Positions 34,997-44,470 of a DNA stretch of 52,070 bases are shown piece after piece (within the stretch, counting starts at the first letter, position 1; each line of letters starts with the position of its first letter). Source of the DNA: an uncultured Ruminococcus sp. (GTDB lineage: Bacteria; Bacillota; Clostridia; Oscillospirales; Ruminococcaceae). Where the stretch lies: contig CASEUJ010000029.1 of NCBI GenBank assembly GCA_949291125.1, positions 1 through 52,070 of the forward strand, written 5' to 3'. A model generated the notes under the pieces. It made no database searches and had not been told where the DNA came from. It saw only the letters and a program-made list of their open reading frames with translations. The position numbers and the translations under genes are program-made.

Positions 34997-36245
34997 CAAT
35001 CCCTTCTACGATAATGGAATCATATAACTTGAGGTATCCCTCGCCGGCATTGAGATTAGAAAGGACATAGTCATTGCCTTCATAGATAACATCCAACCGC
35101 CGGAATACCACTTCTTCACCGTCCTCAATCAATACGCCGCGGCAATTTTCCACTTCACCAGTTTCTTCGCCAGTTTCTTCATCCACGACCGGCACATCCT
35201 GAAATCGAATCGCCTCGCGCGGCACCTTGATTCCCTCGTATTCTCCCAATACCATTTCCACATGTTCACAGCGATTTTGCACAAAATCAGATGTCATATT
35301 TTCGCTGTGTAGCACAACCATCACTTCATCTGTTCCTTCCACTGTCCGAATTTCTTCAATCGTTGCCTGTGCCTGTGCAGAAGATGTCAGAATCCGAAGC
35401 GTCACCGTATCTCCGACCTGATATTTCAGATCCTGGTTATCAATCATGCCGACCATATACCAGTCATATGCAGCGATCATCTTTCCGATCGCACCGTTTC
35501 CCTCAGTGTTTTCTGTATCATTCGCGATCACCTGGGCGATCAGTTGCGGCGTGATATCATCTATTCCATCCACGGTCAGAACAGACTCATAGCCATCCAC
35601 ATGGCTCACAAAATATGATGCGCTTTCTGCTTTGATTTCATCAATCGGAGCACTTGACTGCGCATTCAAAGATGCGATTTCAGCAGTTAATTCCGTAATC
35701 TGATCTGAAAATGAAACCTCGCCGCCGCTGATTACAATCTGAAAAGTGCTGTACGCTTCAAGGAAGCTTTGCTCGTCTTCCGAAACAGCACTAAAATCCC
35801 CCTGATCTTTATGGAATACGATATCTTTATAATATTCCGTAAACTGCCGCGACAATGTTTCTGGCTGTGCCTGTTCTAATGTACCAACATTTGAAATACG
35901 CTCCAACACTGCCAGTTTTTTCTCAAGCTCCTCAATCTGCTGATGTGTTTCGATTGCAGTTTCATCAGCATAGATCTGCGCAATTGCATCGCCGACCGCA
36001 GCCTTTCCACCGTCTGGGATCTGATAGATAACTGCACCATCTCCGGTATAAGACACAACGGTTTCATCCCGAACATAGACACCATCAAAGATCTGTGATT
36101 CATCCGCCGTTGCGCGGATCGCCGTTTCTGTTTCATAGCTTGTATCTACAAAATGGTACATAATTGTACACACAGTTGCAAGCACAGACGCAGAGAGCAG
36201 AACCAACAGTACATTGGTCATCTTACTACCGGAATTCATTGCCAT
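34980..36245 (-). CDS. HlyD-like membrane-anchored adaptor protein
   Basis: A 421-residue protein with one N-terminal membrane helix (about 10-31, VLLVLLSASVLATVC), then an extracellular part. A short lipoyl-like segment (GAVIYQIPDGGKAAVGDAIA) precedes a coiled coil (IETHQQIEELEKKLAVLE). Beta-barrel segments near the end include VGDTVTLRI and GYLKLYDSIIVEG. This is the layout of HlyD/RND periplasmic adaptors, but no ABC or RND transporter is adjacent. Its place between hfq and yggS-sepF suggests an envelope role tied to division. Function unknown. Confidence 0.75.
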   Translation of the reverse strand: MAMNSGSKMTNVLLVLLSASVLATVCTIMYHFVDTSYETETAIRATADESQIFDGVYVRDETVVSYTGDGAVIYQIPDGGKAAVGDAIAQIYADETAIETHQQIEELEKKLAVLERISNVGTLEQAQPETLSRQFTEYYKDIVFHKDQGDFSAVSEDEQSFLEAYSTFQIVISGGEVSFSDQITELTAEIASLNAQSSAPIDEIKAESASYFVSHVDGYESVLTVDGIDDITPQLIAQVIANDTENTEGNGAIGKMIAAYDWYMVGMIDNQDLKYQVGDTVTLRILTSSAQAQATIEEIRTVEGTDEVMVVLHSENMTSDFVQNRCEHVEMVLGEYEGIKVPREAIRFQDVPVVDEETGEETGEVENCRGVLIEDGEEVVFRRLDVIYEGNDYVLSNLNAGEGYLKLYDSIIVEGIDANGN

Positions 36246-36264
36246 AATTGCATCACCTTAAATA

Positions 36265-36543
36265 TTACGCTTCATTGACATCGGTTAAATTGGTTGCATC
36301 CGCCTGTGCAAATTCTTCGATATTGTCCAGAAGGGGCACAGCGTGCGCCGGGACAATCGTAGAAATCGCATGCTTATATACAAGCTGCTGTTTTCCGTCA
36401 CAAGACAAGATAACAACATAATTATCAAAGCCTTTTACAAAGCCCTTAAACTGGTACCCATTTGTTAAAAAAAATGTTGCACTGATTTTCTCTTTCCTCG
36501 CTTGATTCAAAAATACATCCTGCAAGTTTAAAGACTTGTTCAT
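36265..36543 (-). CDS. hfq: RNA chaperone Hfq
   Basis: Sm-like hexameric protein that helps small RNAs pair with targets. The 92-residue protein starts at the ATG at 36543 after AGGGAG. The Sm1 motif is in [20 protein letters not shown] with [13 protein letters not shown], and Sm2 is [12 protein letters not shown]. An acidic tail follows. miaA-hfq order is conserved widely. Confidence 0.96.
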   Translation of the reverse strand: MNKSLNLQDVFLNQARKEKISATFFLTNGYQFKGFVKGFDNYVVILSCDGKQQLVYKHAISTIVPAHAVPLLDNIEEFAQADATNLTDVNEA

Positions 36544-36598
36544 AGTGAAATCTCCCTTTCTCAATCATAAACGAACTTTCTAATTTTCATACAAAAGC

Positions 36599-37564
36599 TC
36601 AATCTATATTATAACACATGAATTTGGTTTTGGCTATAATTTTTTGACATTTTTCCATGATTTCAGTTTTCTTGTCGAATCTGCTTAGAATTATCCACTG
36701 AATCTGGTCATTTTTACGAAACCATGTCAATTGTCGTTTGGCATAATGCCGCGTTTCCTGCTTGATTTTGTTGATACATGCGGTCAAAGAAGCTTTGTTT
36801 TCGAAATACGGGATCAGTTCCTTATATCCGATTGCATGATAAGCGGTGCGGATCGATGCGTTCTGATAAACCGCATATGCCTCTTCCACCAAACCATTTT
36901 GCACCATTTCATCGACACGTGCATTGATACGCTCATATAATACGGCGCGGTCTTCATACATCAATCCAATCACAAGTGAACGATAATTGCTTGGGACAAG
37001 ATGACTCTCAGCCTTACACGCAGTAAATGTCTTTCCGGAACTCATACACACTTCCAGTGCACGGATCACGCGCACCAGATTATTTGGATGAATTTCTTCT
37101 GCTGCCTGTGGATCGAGTGCCGCAAGGCGGCGATGAAGCGCATCATTTCCATTTTCTTTTGCATACGCCGCAAGTTCCTGCCGCAATGCAAGATCTTGTC
37201 GGGTCTCAGCAAGCTGCACATTTGAGAGTAAAGACGAAACATAAAGCCCTGTTCCACCTACTAGAATTGGCAGCTTCCCGCGTGCATAGATGTCTACGAT
37301 TACCGACTTTGCCAATTGCAGGTAATCCGCCACACTAAAAGAAGCGTCCATCGGCACGCAGCCGATCAAGTGATGCACAATCCCCTGACGTTCTGCTTCA
37401 GTCGGTTTGGCAGTGGCAATATCCAATCCGGTATAGATCTGCATTGAATCTGCTGAAACCACTTCGCCCTGATACTTCTGTGCCAACATCACACCAAGCG
37501 ACGTCTTTCCGGATGCCGTCGGACCTACGACAGCGATCAGTGGTATTTTCTCTGTTTCTGTCAT
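36599..37564 (-). CDS. miaA: tRNA dimethylallyltransferase
   Basis: Adds an isoprenyl group to A37 of tRNAs that read UNN codons; MiaB, encoded upstream, then adds the methylthio group. The 321-residue protein from the ATG at 37564 has the P-loop VVGPTASGKTSL, SADSMQIYTGLDIATAK, LVGGTGLYVSSLL and RQLTWFRKND. The mutL stop is four bases upstream. Confidence 0.96.
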   Translation of the reverse strand: MTETEKIPLIAVVGPTASGKTSLGVMLAQKYQGEVVSADSMQIYTGLDIATAKPTEAERQGIVHHLIGCVPMDASFSVADYLQLAKSVIVDIYARGKLPILVGGTGLYVSSLLSNVQLAETRQDLALRQELAAYAKENGNDALHRRLAALDPQAAEEIHPNNLVRVIRALEVCMSSGKTFTACKAESHLVPSNYRSLVIGLMYEDRAVLYERINARVDEMVQNGLVEEAYAVYQNASIRTAYHAIGYKELIPYFENKASLTACINKIKQETRHYAKRQLTWFRKNDQIQWIILSRFDKKTEIMEKCQKIIAKTKFMCYNID

Positions 37565-37568
37565 AGTT

Positions 37569-39599
37569 TTACGTCCTCCGAAATTGTTTTTCAAGATCTG
37601 CTTTTCGGATCACAAACATCACCGGCCGTCCATGCGGACAATGCCGCACATTTTCGTTTTCCCAGACTTCTTGTGCCAGTTTTTGCAATTCCGGCAAGCT
37701 TGTCTGATCACCAGCGCGTATTGCCGATTTACATGCGATCGTATGGAGCATATTCTGAAAAGAATGCAGCTGGGGATCCGCCTTGCCGAGCATCAAATTG
37801 TGGGCGATCTCAGAGATCACCTCATCCATATTCATCTCCAAAACAAAGGATGGAACCGCCTTTGTATAGAGCCGCGGCGGTGCAGAACAGTCGAAGCAAA
37901 AGCCCATTTCCTCCAGTCGTTCCTGGTTTTCTTCTACAGCAGAAAATTCATCCATAGACAAAAGCGTTTCGACTGGTTTCAGAAGCATCTGACTTGTCTG
38001 TTTCGATGCGCCGGATCGAAGCTTTTCAAAGATCACACGCTCGTGGGCGGCATGCTTATCAAAAATCAAGAGTTCCTGAGGATCATCACACTCTGCCAAG
38101 ATATAATTCTGGAAGATTTCTCCAAGTACTCGCAGCTTTCCCGACGTCTTTTTCTGCGACGATACCACCAGTTCAGACACTGCTTCCACTTTTGGCTTCT
38201 GGACGAATGCGCTCTGCCGCAAAAAGCGGAATTCTCCCGGAATATTATCCCATATTTCTCGCTGTTGCGGCGTTTCCGATGTCGTTGCCGATGGCTGCTT
38301 TTTCTCTACCGGATTCAGTTGTGGTATTTTTGAAACAGTGATGTCCTGCGAATGTTCTTCCGATCCCGCTTGTGCAAAAGATGCGATTTTATTTTCAGTC
38401 AGTTGATCCTGTCCGACTGAAAACGATGTCTGTGCAGATACAAGCGGCGCTACTATTTCGCGGCGTATCGTCGACACTTCTTTTGGCACAGATGCCGTCG
38501 GCTGCTGTGAAGTTTGCGGCAGTTCCGGCTGTACAAACTGCGGCTGCGGGTCCTCCTGCGCTGTCCAGTCACGCTGCGGGACACGTTCCATCTGAAAATC
38601 ATAGATCAGACCATTTTGCATCAACGCATTTTTTACCGCAAAGAATAGACAGTCCATGACTGCCTTTTCCTGTGAAAACCGCACCTCTGCCTTCGTTGGA
38701 TGAATATTAACATCCACCTGTTGCGGTGGCGCATCAAGCATTAGGACACATGTCGGAAATTTTCCGACCATAATCAGATTCTGATAAGCGTTCTCCAATG
38801 CCACGCTGCACTGCCGCGACCGGACATATCTGCCATTGACAAAAAAATTCTGAAATGTTCGGTTTGCGCGGGAATAAAGCGGTTTTCCCACATATCCTCG
38901 GATGCGATATACATCATTCTGGTAATCGACCGGGATCATATCATGCGCAAATTCCCGACCACAAACCGCATAAATCGCCGCAAAGAGATCACCGTTTCCA
39001 TCCGTACGAAATTCCGTGCGGTTATCGCGAATCATGCGAAAAACAATCTCCGGGTGAGAAAGAGCGATCTTCTGCACGATCTGACTGACGGCATTTGCCT
39101 CTGTCACATCTCGCTTCATAAACTTCTGCCGAACCGGAACGTTATAGAACAAATCACGAATCACAAGCGTTGTGCCATCCGGGCATCCTGTCTGCTGAAC
39201 TACTCCGGGGACGCTTGCTTCGATCGAAAAGCTTGTACCATAGGTATCTTCGCGACGTTTTGTCAGAACAGTGACCTTAGAAACTGCTGCCACGGATGCA
39301 AGTGCTTCACCGCGAAAGCCCAATGTAAAAATTTGATTCAAATCTTCTTTTTCTGAGATTTTACTGGTCGCATGACGCAAAAATGCCGTTGCGACCTCAT
39401 CCGGCGCCATGCCACAGCCATCATCTACAATTCGCATATAAGCAACGCCGCCGCGTTTGATCTCCACTGTAATATGCTTTGCGCCGGCATCGATCGAATT
39501 TTCTACCAGTTCCTTTACGACTGATGCCGGACGTTCGATCACTTCACCGGCAGCGATCAGCTCTGAAATTTCCTTGCGCAGCACAGAAATATGCGGCAC
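37569..39599 (-). CDS. mutL: DNA mismatch repair protein MutL
   Basis: GHKL ATPase linking mismatch recognition to strand cutting. From a GTG at 39599 (VPHISVLRKEISELIAAGEV) it is 676 residues; AAGGTGAG precedes it, and the longer frame starting with TTG overlaps mutS. ATPase motifs are ELVENSIDAGA, DDGCGM and GFRGEALAS. A variable linker follows. The C-terminal endonuclease motif is DKHAAHERVIFE, the DQHA-x2-E-x4-E type with Gln changed to Lys, so it should nick DNA. Confidence 0.95.
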   Translation of the reverse strand: MPHISVLRKEISELIAAGEVIERPASVVKELVENSIDAGAKHITVEIKRGGVAYMRIVDDGCGMAPDEVATAFLRHATSKISEKEDLNQIFTLGFRGEALASVAAVSKVTVLTKRREDTYGTSFSIEASVPGVVQQTGCPDGTTLVIRDLFYNVPVRQKFMKRDVTEANAVSQIVQKIALSHPEIVFRMIRDNRTEFRTDGNGDLFAAIYAVCGREFAHDMIPVDYQNDVYRIRGYVGKPLYSRANRTFQNFFVNGRYVRSRQCSVALENAYQNLIMVGKFPTCVLMLDAPPQQVDVNIHPTKAEVRFSQEKAVMDCLFFAVKNALMQNGLIYDFQMERVPQRDWTAQEDPQPQFVQPELPQTSQQPTASVPKEVSTIRREIVAPLVSAQTSFSVGQDQLTENKIASFAQAGSEEHSQDITVSKIPQLNPVEKKQPSATTSETPQQREIWDNIPGEFRFLRQSAFVQKPKVEAVSELVVSSQKKTSGKLRVLGEIFQNYILAECDDPQELLIFDKHAAHERVIFEKLRSGASKQTSQMLLKPVETLLSMDEFSAVEENQERLEEMGFCFDCSAPPRLYTKAVPSFVLEMNMDEVISEIAHNLMLGKADPQLHSFQNMLHTIACKSAIRAGDQTSLPELQKLAQEVWENENVRHCPHGRPVMFVIRKADLEKQFRRT

Positions 39600-39633
39600 A
39601 TCTCTCACCTTCTTTCTCCCGTTTTCCAGCCAC

Positions 39634-42255
39634 TCATCCAAGCATACCGATCAGATCTGTCAGAAGTTCACGACACTCCGCATCGCTGAGCTCTGCCGGA
39701 TTTGTCTTTTGCAGCGACGAAATGACACGTTCCTGCTGCATCTGGGCAAAGCTGATCTGGGTTTCTTTCGCACGATCCGTTGTCTTCTTTTCGTCCACCT
39801 GTTCTTCCAGTTCAGACAGGATCTGTTTTGCACGCTTTGTCACTTGATCCGGCAATCCGGCAAGTCTTGCCACAGCAATGCCATAGCTGTCGTCCACACC
39901 ACCCGGTACGATCTTGCGTAGAAAGCGGATGGAATCACCATGCTTTTTGACGGCAATACTGAAGTTTTTGATCCCCTCCTGCTTTTCCTCCATATCAAGC
40001 AGTTCATGATAATGCGTTGCAAATAATGTCTTACAGCCGATTTTTTTGCTGCTGATATATTCTGCTACCGCACGAGCAATGCTGACGCCATCGAGCGTCG
40101 ATGTGCCGCGTCCAACCTCATCCAAAATTACAAGGCTGTTTTTTGTTGCATAGCGCAGAATATCAGAAACTTCCTTCATCTCAACCATAAATGTGCTCTC
40201 CCCGGCCGTAAGATCATCCGACGCGCCGATCCGGGTGAAGATCTTATCCACTACAGAGATTCTCGCATATTCCGCCGGCACAAACGATCCAATCTGTGCC
40301 ATCAGTGTGATCAGAGCAACCTGACGCATATATGTCGATTTACCAGACATATTCGGTCCTGTGATCATCATCATACGCTGCGCCTTACTGTCGAGATATG
40401 TATCATTCGGCACAAATGTCTCTTCCGTCAGCATCTGTTCCACGACCGGATGACGACCGGCAGTGATCTGAATGCTGCCATCGATCGCGATCTCCGGCTT
40501 GGTATAGTCGTTCGTAATTGCCACATTCGCAAAAGATGAGAGCACATCCACCTGTGCAACAGCTGCCGCCGTTTCCTGCACACTTCGCAGCATCGCAGCA
40601 AGACACTCGCGCACCTCTGCAAAAATTGCTTCTTCCAAACGAAGCGCGCGATCTTTTGCTCCGACAATCTCGTTTTCTACATTTCTGAGTTCTTCCGTGA
40701 CGAACCGTTCGCTGTTTGTGAGCGTCTGCTTCCGAATATAATCAGCCGGAATCAGATCATAATAAGAACGCGTCACCTCCAGATAATACCCATACACGCG
40801 GTTATTGCCGATCTTCAAGCCCTTAATACCGGTACGTTCACGCTCGCGCTGTAAAATATCATCCAAAATCTGCGTGCCGCCGTTCAGGATGCTGCGCTGG
40901 TGATCAAGTTCTTCATGAAATCCGTCCCGGATCACCCCGCCGTCTTTCAGTGTCTGCGGCGGATCATCCACAATGGCGTTTTCCACCAATGCTGCCGCGC
41001 GGGACAGATCTGAGATCTGTTGTTCGAGTGCAGCAAGAAGACGGGAAGAGGAAAGTTTTTTCAGCTCTTCCTTCAACGCTGGAAGCTGTTGTGCAGTCAT
41101 AGACAATGCCTTTAAGTCACGCGGCGATGCCTTCTGAAAAATCACACGAGTCATCAGCCGCTCTAAATCATAGACATGATCCAAAAGCGCGCGCACTTCC
41201 ATCAGAACAACGCTGTTTTTCACGAAAATATCAACTGCATCCAGACGCGCCATGATCTTTACCGGCTGAACTAACGGCTGTTCAATCCAGCATTTCAACA
41301 TACGTTTTCCCATTGCTGTTTTGGTATCATCCAGAAGCCAAAGCAGTGAGCCCTTTCGTTCTTTATGACGCAGCGTTTCAGCCAATTCCAGATTACGCCT
41401 TGCGTTGAGGTCCAGCCCCATCGCAGCACTGCTGTCAGTCAGATCGATCGAAACAAAGCGTGCAATACTGCTTTTCTGTGTTTCACGGATATAATCAAGC
41501 ATACCTCCGACCGCACAGATTCCGACGCTGTCTTCCGTAACGCCAAGCATTTCAGGCGAATCCACACCAAACTGCTGGCAAACAAGTAAAACCGCCTGTT
41601 CTCTGGCAAAGCATGCATCTTCACACTGTGTCACTGTACACTGCATCCGTACCTTGATAAAATCCATAACCGGTCTGTTTTCCATCGCTTTTGCATTCAG
41701 GATCAGTTCCACCGGCATATAGCGAGAAAACAGATCGAGGATCTCGCCGGTCAGATCTGTAACATTTTTTGGTACAGACAATACCATCTCTCCTGTAGAA
41801 AGATCAGCAAACACCAGCGCATAAGCTCCGTCATCGCCGCAATACATACAACAGATATAATTATTGGCATCGTCATCTAGAAGTGTACTTTCAATCAGCG
41901 TTCCCGGCGTCACAATGCGAATGACATCACGTTCCACAAGTCCTTTGCTGAGCGCCGGATCGGTCAATTGTTCGCAAATTGCAATCTTATATCCACGGTC
42001 AACAAGCCGTTTCAGATAGAGATCCACACTGTGATACGGTACGCCGCACATTGGTGCACGTTCTTCCAGACCACATTCTTTTCCAGTCAACGTCAATTCC
42101 AGTTCCCTGGAAACTAGAATCGCATCTTCGAAAAACATTTCATAAAAATCGCCAAGCCGGAAAAACAAGATACAATCACTGTACTTTTCTTTCATCTCCG
42201 CATACTGTCGCATTCCCGGCGACAATTTTTCCTTTGGAATATCTGCGAGATTCAT
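39634..42255 (-). CDS. mutS: DNA mismatch repair protein MutS
   Basis: Recognises mismatches. The 873-residue protein starts at the ATG at 42255 after GGAGGTGA. The mismatch-binding Phe and Glu are in FRLGDFYEMFFEDA. The connector, lever and clamp domains follow, then Walker A TGPNMSGKSTYMRQ, Walker B LVILDEVGRGTSTLDG and the C-terminal helix-turn-helix region. It is followed by mutL with overlapping frames. Confidence 0.97.
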   Translation of the reverse strand: MNLADIPKEKLSPGMRQYAEMKEKYSDCILFFRLGDFYEMFFEDAILVSRELELTLTGKECGLEERAPMCGVPYHSVDLYLKRLVDRGYKIAICEQLTDPALSKGLVERDVIRIVTPGTLIESTLLDDDANNYICCMYCGDDGAYALVFADLSTGEMVLSVPKNVTDLTGEILDLFSRYMPVELILNAKAMENRPVMDFIKVRMQCTVTQCEDACFAREQAVLLVCQQFGVDSPEMLGVTEDSVGICAVGGMLDYIRETQKSSIARFVSIDLTDSSAAMGLDLNARRNLELAETLRHKERKGSLLWLLDDTKTAMGKRMLKCWIEQPLVQPVKIMARLDAVDIFVKNSVVLMEVRALLDHVYDLERLMTRVIFQKASPRDLKALSMTAQQLPALKEELKKLSSSRLLAALEQQISDLSRAAALVENAIVDDPPQTLKDGGVIRDGFHEELDHQRSILNGGTQILDDILQRERERTGIKGLKIGNNRVYGYYLEVTRSYYDLIPADYIRKQTLTNSERFVTEELRNVENEIVGAKDRALRLEEAIFAEVRECLAAMLRSVQETAAAVAQVDVLSSFANVAITNDYTKPEIAIDGSIQITAGRHPVVEQMLTEETFVPNDTYLDSKAQRMMMITGPNMSGKSTYMRQVALITLMAQIGSFVPAEYARISVVDKIFTRIGASDDLTAGESTFMVEMKEVSDILRYATKNSLVILDEVGRGTSTLDGVSIARAVAEYISSKKIGCKTLFATHYHELLDMEEKQEGIKNFSIAVKKHGDSIRFLRKIVPGGVDDSYGIAVARLAGLPDQVTKRAKQILSELEEQVDEKKTTDRAKETQISFAQMQQERVISSLQKTNPAELSDAECRELLTDLIGMLG

Positions 42256-42287
42256 AGGACTCACCTCCATCTGTTTCTATCAATTCA

Positions 42288-42722
42288 TTACACAATTTCT
42301 GCATTCGTACCGCATCCGCCACAGCTGTGACAGTTTCCAGAACAAGCGGAGGAATCCGGTGTACAGGTATCTGGGTCTTCTCCATTCACACAAAGATGCA
42401 GAATTGTCTGTGTCCTCTTTATCATGTCGTCCAGTTGCCGTTTTGCAGCATCAAATGTCTGCATGTGGGGATTTTGGACAATGATGGCATACTCTCGCTG
42501 TACCTCTTGTGCAAGCTGTTGCAGTTCTGGATCATTCGGATTTTCTTCTGAGCGCTGCAATTCCTGTTGGTAGGTGAGCTCTTTTTGCTGATATGATGCG
42601 ATTGCCGCCTGAAGCGCAACATCTGCGTCGTTTGCGGCTTTTGCTTCATGAAATGCCTGATAGCGCGGATCTGCTTGAATCGCATGTCCCAATGCACGAA
42701 CGGCCTGTTCTACCTTATCCAT
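42288..42722 (-). CDS. YlbF/YmcA-family protein with Cys-rich tail
   Basis: A 144-residue helical protein of the Com_YlbF family: VRALGHAIQADPRYQAFHEAK, then a long helical hairpin. The last 30 residues hold seven Cys (CVNG, CTPDSSAC, CHSCGGC). In Bacillus, YlbF, YmcA and YaaT form a [4Fe-4S] complex that affects RNase Y maturation, and ymcA sits next to miaB (ymcB) near mutS-mutL, the same order as here. It may therefore be the YmcA counterpart. The Cys tail is a plausible cluster site. Confidence 0.8.
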   Translation of the reverse strand: MDKVEQAVRALGHAIQADPRYQAFHEAKAANDADVALQAAIASYQQKELTYQQELQRSEENPNDPELQQLAQEVQREYAIIVQNPHMQTFDAAKRQLDDMIKRTQTILHLCVNGEDPDTCTPDSSACSGNCHSCGGCGTNAEIV

Positions 42723-42763
42723 CTGCTTGTCTCCTTTTTTCGATTTGCAAAGGCACTACACAA

Positions 42764-44176
42764 TCATTCTTCAATCCGCTGTGCCTCCACCGCCCAGTTA
42801 TGCGTTTTTGTCACGCGCACCCGGACAAACTTCCCGATCAAAGACGGGGAGCCCGGGAACTCTGCAATAATAAATGCCGGATCTTTTCCGATCAGATAAC
42901 CCGACCGCTTACTCTCACGCTCGACCAACACGCGCATGGTACGCCCCTGAAAGCGCTGATAATGCTTTGTCGCCACATTACGCTGTAATTGCAACAAACG
43001 TTCCATACGAACGCGTTTTTCCGCATCCGACACATGATCCTCAATCTCCGCCGCTTTGGTACCACGGCGCTTCGAGTAAATAAACGTATAGAGGTTATCA
43101 TACTGCACGCGCTCAACAAGCGTAAGCGTTTTTTCAAAATCCTCCGGAGATTCGTTGGGGAAACCAACGATCAGGTCACTGGTGAGAGAAAAATCTGGAT
43201 CGCGGCTACGAAGATAGTCCACAATTTCTAGATACTGATCCGCTGTATATCGCCGATTCATTGCACGCAAGATCACATTGCTACCGCTTTGCACCGGAAG
43301 ATGAAGATGACGTCCGATCTTCTTTCCCTGCAAGATGGTATCAAGCAGCTCCCGCGTTGCATCTTTCGGATGAGAGGATAGAAAGCGGATGACAAAATCA
43401 CCGGGGATCTCATCGATCTGCTGCAACAGCCATGCAAACGATACTGGACGCTGCAGATCGCGTCCATAAGAGTTGACATTCTGACCAAGGAGCATGATCT
43501 CTTTATAACCGCTTTGCACAAGACCGCGTACTTCTTCTATGATCTGTTCCGGTTCACGGCTGCGTTCCCTGCCGCGCACATAGGGTACAATACAGTATGT
43601 ACAGAAATTGTTACAACCAAACATCACCGGAACACGCGCCTGAAAACGACCTTCGCGTGAAGGATGCAGGCTTTCATACATGGTGCGGAATTCATCTGCC
43701 TCATACTCACTGGTATCACAGGCGAATTTTTTTCCTTCAAAATGTTCAAGCAGCAATGCAGGGAGTTTATCAAGCGCCGATGTTCCGAAGACAATATCGA
43801 CATATGGATAGTGTGTGCGAACATATTCCGCCGTATGCTCTTCCGACGCCATACAGCCGCACAACACGATGATCAGATCCGGATTTCGGGTCTTATAATG
43901 CTTGATATTTCCCAAAATACCGTACAACCTGTCTTCTGCACTGCCGCGAACGGCACATGTATTCAACACGATCAGATCTGCATCTTCATACTGATCTGTC
44001 AATGTAAAGCCAATCTGTTCAAGAACGCCACGGATCCGTTCGCCATCTGAAACATTCTGCTGACAGCCAAAACTATGAACATGCGCACGCACCACACTGC
44101 GTCCAGCAAATAAGTATGCCTGAAGACGCTGTTGCAATTGTAAGTTATCAGAAGTTTGACGATTGCGACTTATCAT
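42764..44176 (-). CDS. miaB: tRNA-2-methylthio-N6-dimethylallyladenosine synthase
   Basis: Radical SAM methylthiotransferase that completes ms2i6A37 in tRNA. The protein has about 470 residues from the ATG at 44176 (GAGGA upstream). The N-terminal cluster domain has HSFGCQQNVSD, NTCAVRG and LCGCMASEE. The radical SAM Cys triad is in FGCNNFCTYCIVPYV, and a TRAM domain ends the protein. First gene of the long minus-strand run, behind its own promoter. Confidence 0.96.
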   Translation of the reverse strand: MISRNRQTSDNLQLQQRLQAYLFAGRSVVRAHVHSFGCQQNVSDGERIRGVLEQIGFTLTDQYEDADLIVLNTCAVRGSAEDRLYGILGNIKHYKTRNPDLIIVLCGCMASEEHTAEYVRTHYPYVDIVFGTSALDKLPALLLEHFEGKKFACDTSEYEADEFRTMYESLHPSREGRFQARVPVMFGCNNFCTYCIVPYVRGRERSREPEQIIEEVRGLVQSGYKEIMLLGQNVNSYGRDLQRPVSFAWLLQQIDEIPGDFVIRFLSSHPKDATRELLDTILQGKKIGRHLHLPVQSGSNVILRAMNRRYTADQYLEIVDYLRSRDPDFSLTSDLIVGFPNESPEDFEKTLTLVERVQYDNLYTFIYSKRRGTKAAEIEDHVSDAEKRVRMERLLQLQRNVATKHYQRFQGRTMRVLVERESKRSGYLIGKDPAFIIAEFPGSPSLIGKFVRVRVTKTHNWAVEAQRIEE

Positions 44177-44204
44177 AAACAAAGTCCTCATTTCTCCATT
44201 CAAA

Positions 44205-44233
44205 TTTGCATGTCTGTCAATCCGACATGCAAA
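44205..44233. promoter_or_regulatory. Perfect inverted repeat in the miaB leader
   Basis: TTTGCATGTC (44205-44214) and GACATGCAAA (44224-44233) are exact complements with a nine-base loop. The repeat lies just downstream of the miaB promoter and about 30 bases before the start codon. It could be an operator or an RNA hairpin. Confidence 0.6.
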
Positions 44234-44250
44234 AAGACACCGTATGTTTT

Positions 44251-44279
44251 ATTATAACACAAAGCCCGTTTCTTTGCAA
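44251..44279 (-). promoter_or_regulatory. Promoter of miaB
   Basis: On the minus strand, TTGCAA (44279-44274), 17 bases and a perfect TATAAT (44256-44251). Confidence 0.8.
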
Positions 44280-44363
44280 GAATTTTTTTGATACTCCATT
44301 CATACGCAAAGCGCCGACACGCTTTATTTTGTGTTGCCTTATCCCGATTTCAGAAAGATCACC

Positions 44364-44392
44364 TGTAGATATGGAACAGACAACACTATACT
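44364..44392 (+). promoter_or_regulatory. Weak candidate promoter of the Cu/Zn SOD gene
   Basis: TGTAGA, 17 bases and TATACT, about 80 bases before the start codon. The -10 is good but the -35 matches consensus at only three positions. Confidence 0.3.
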
Positions 44393-44470
44393 CCATAGCC
44401 GCACAATCGATTTTCACATACAGAAAAGCAGAAAGAACGTGGAATGCATATATTAAATCGAGGTGATTTA

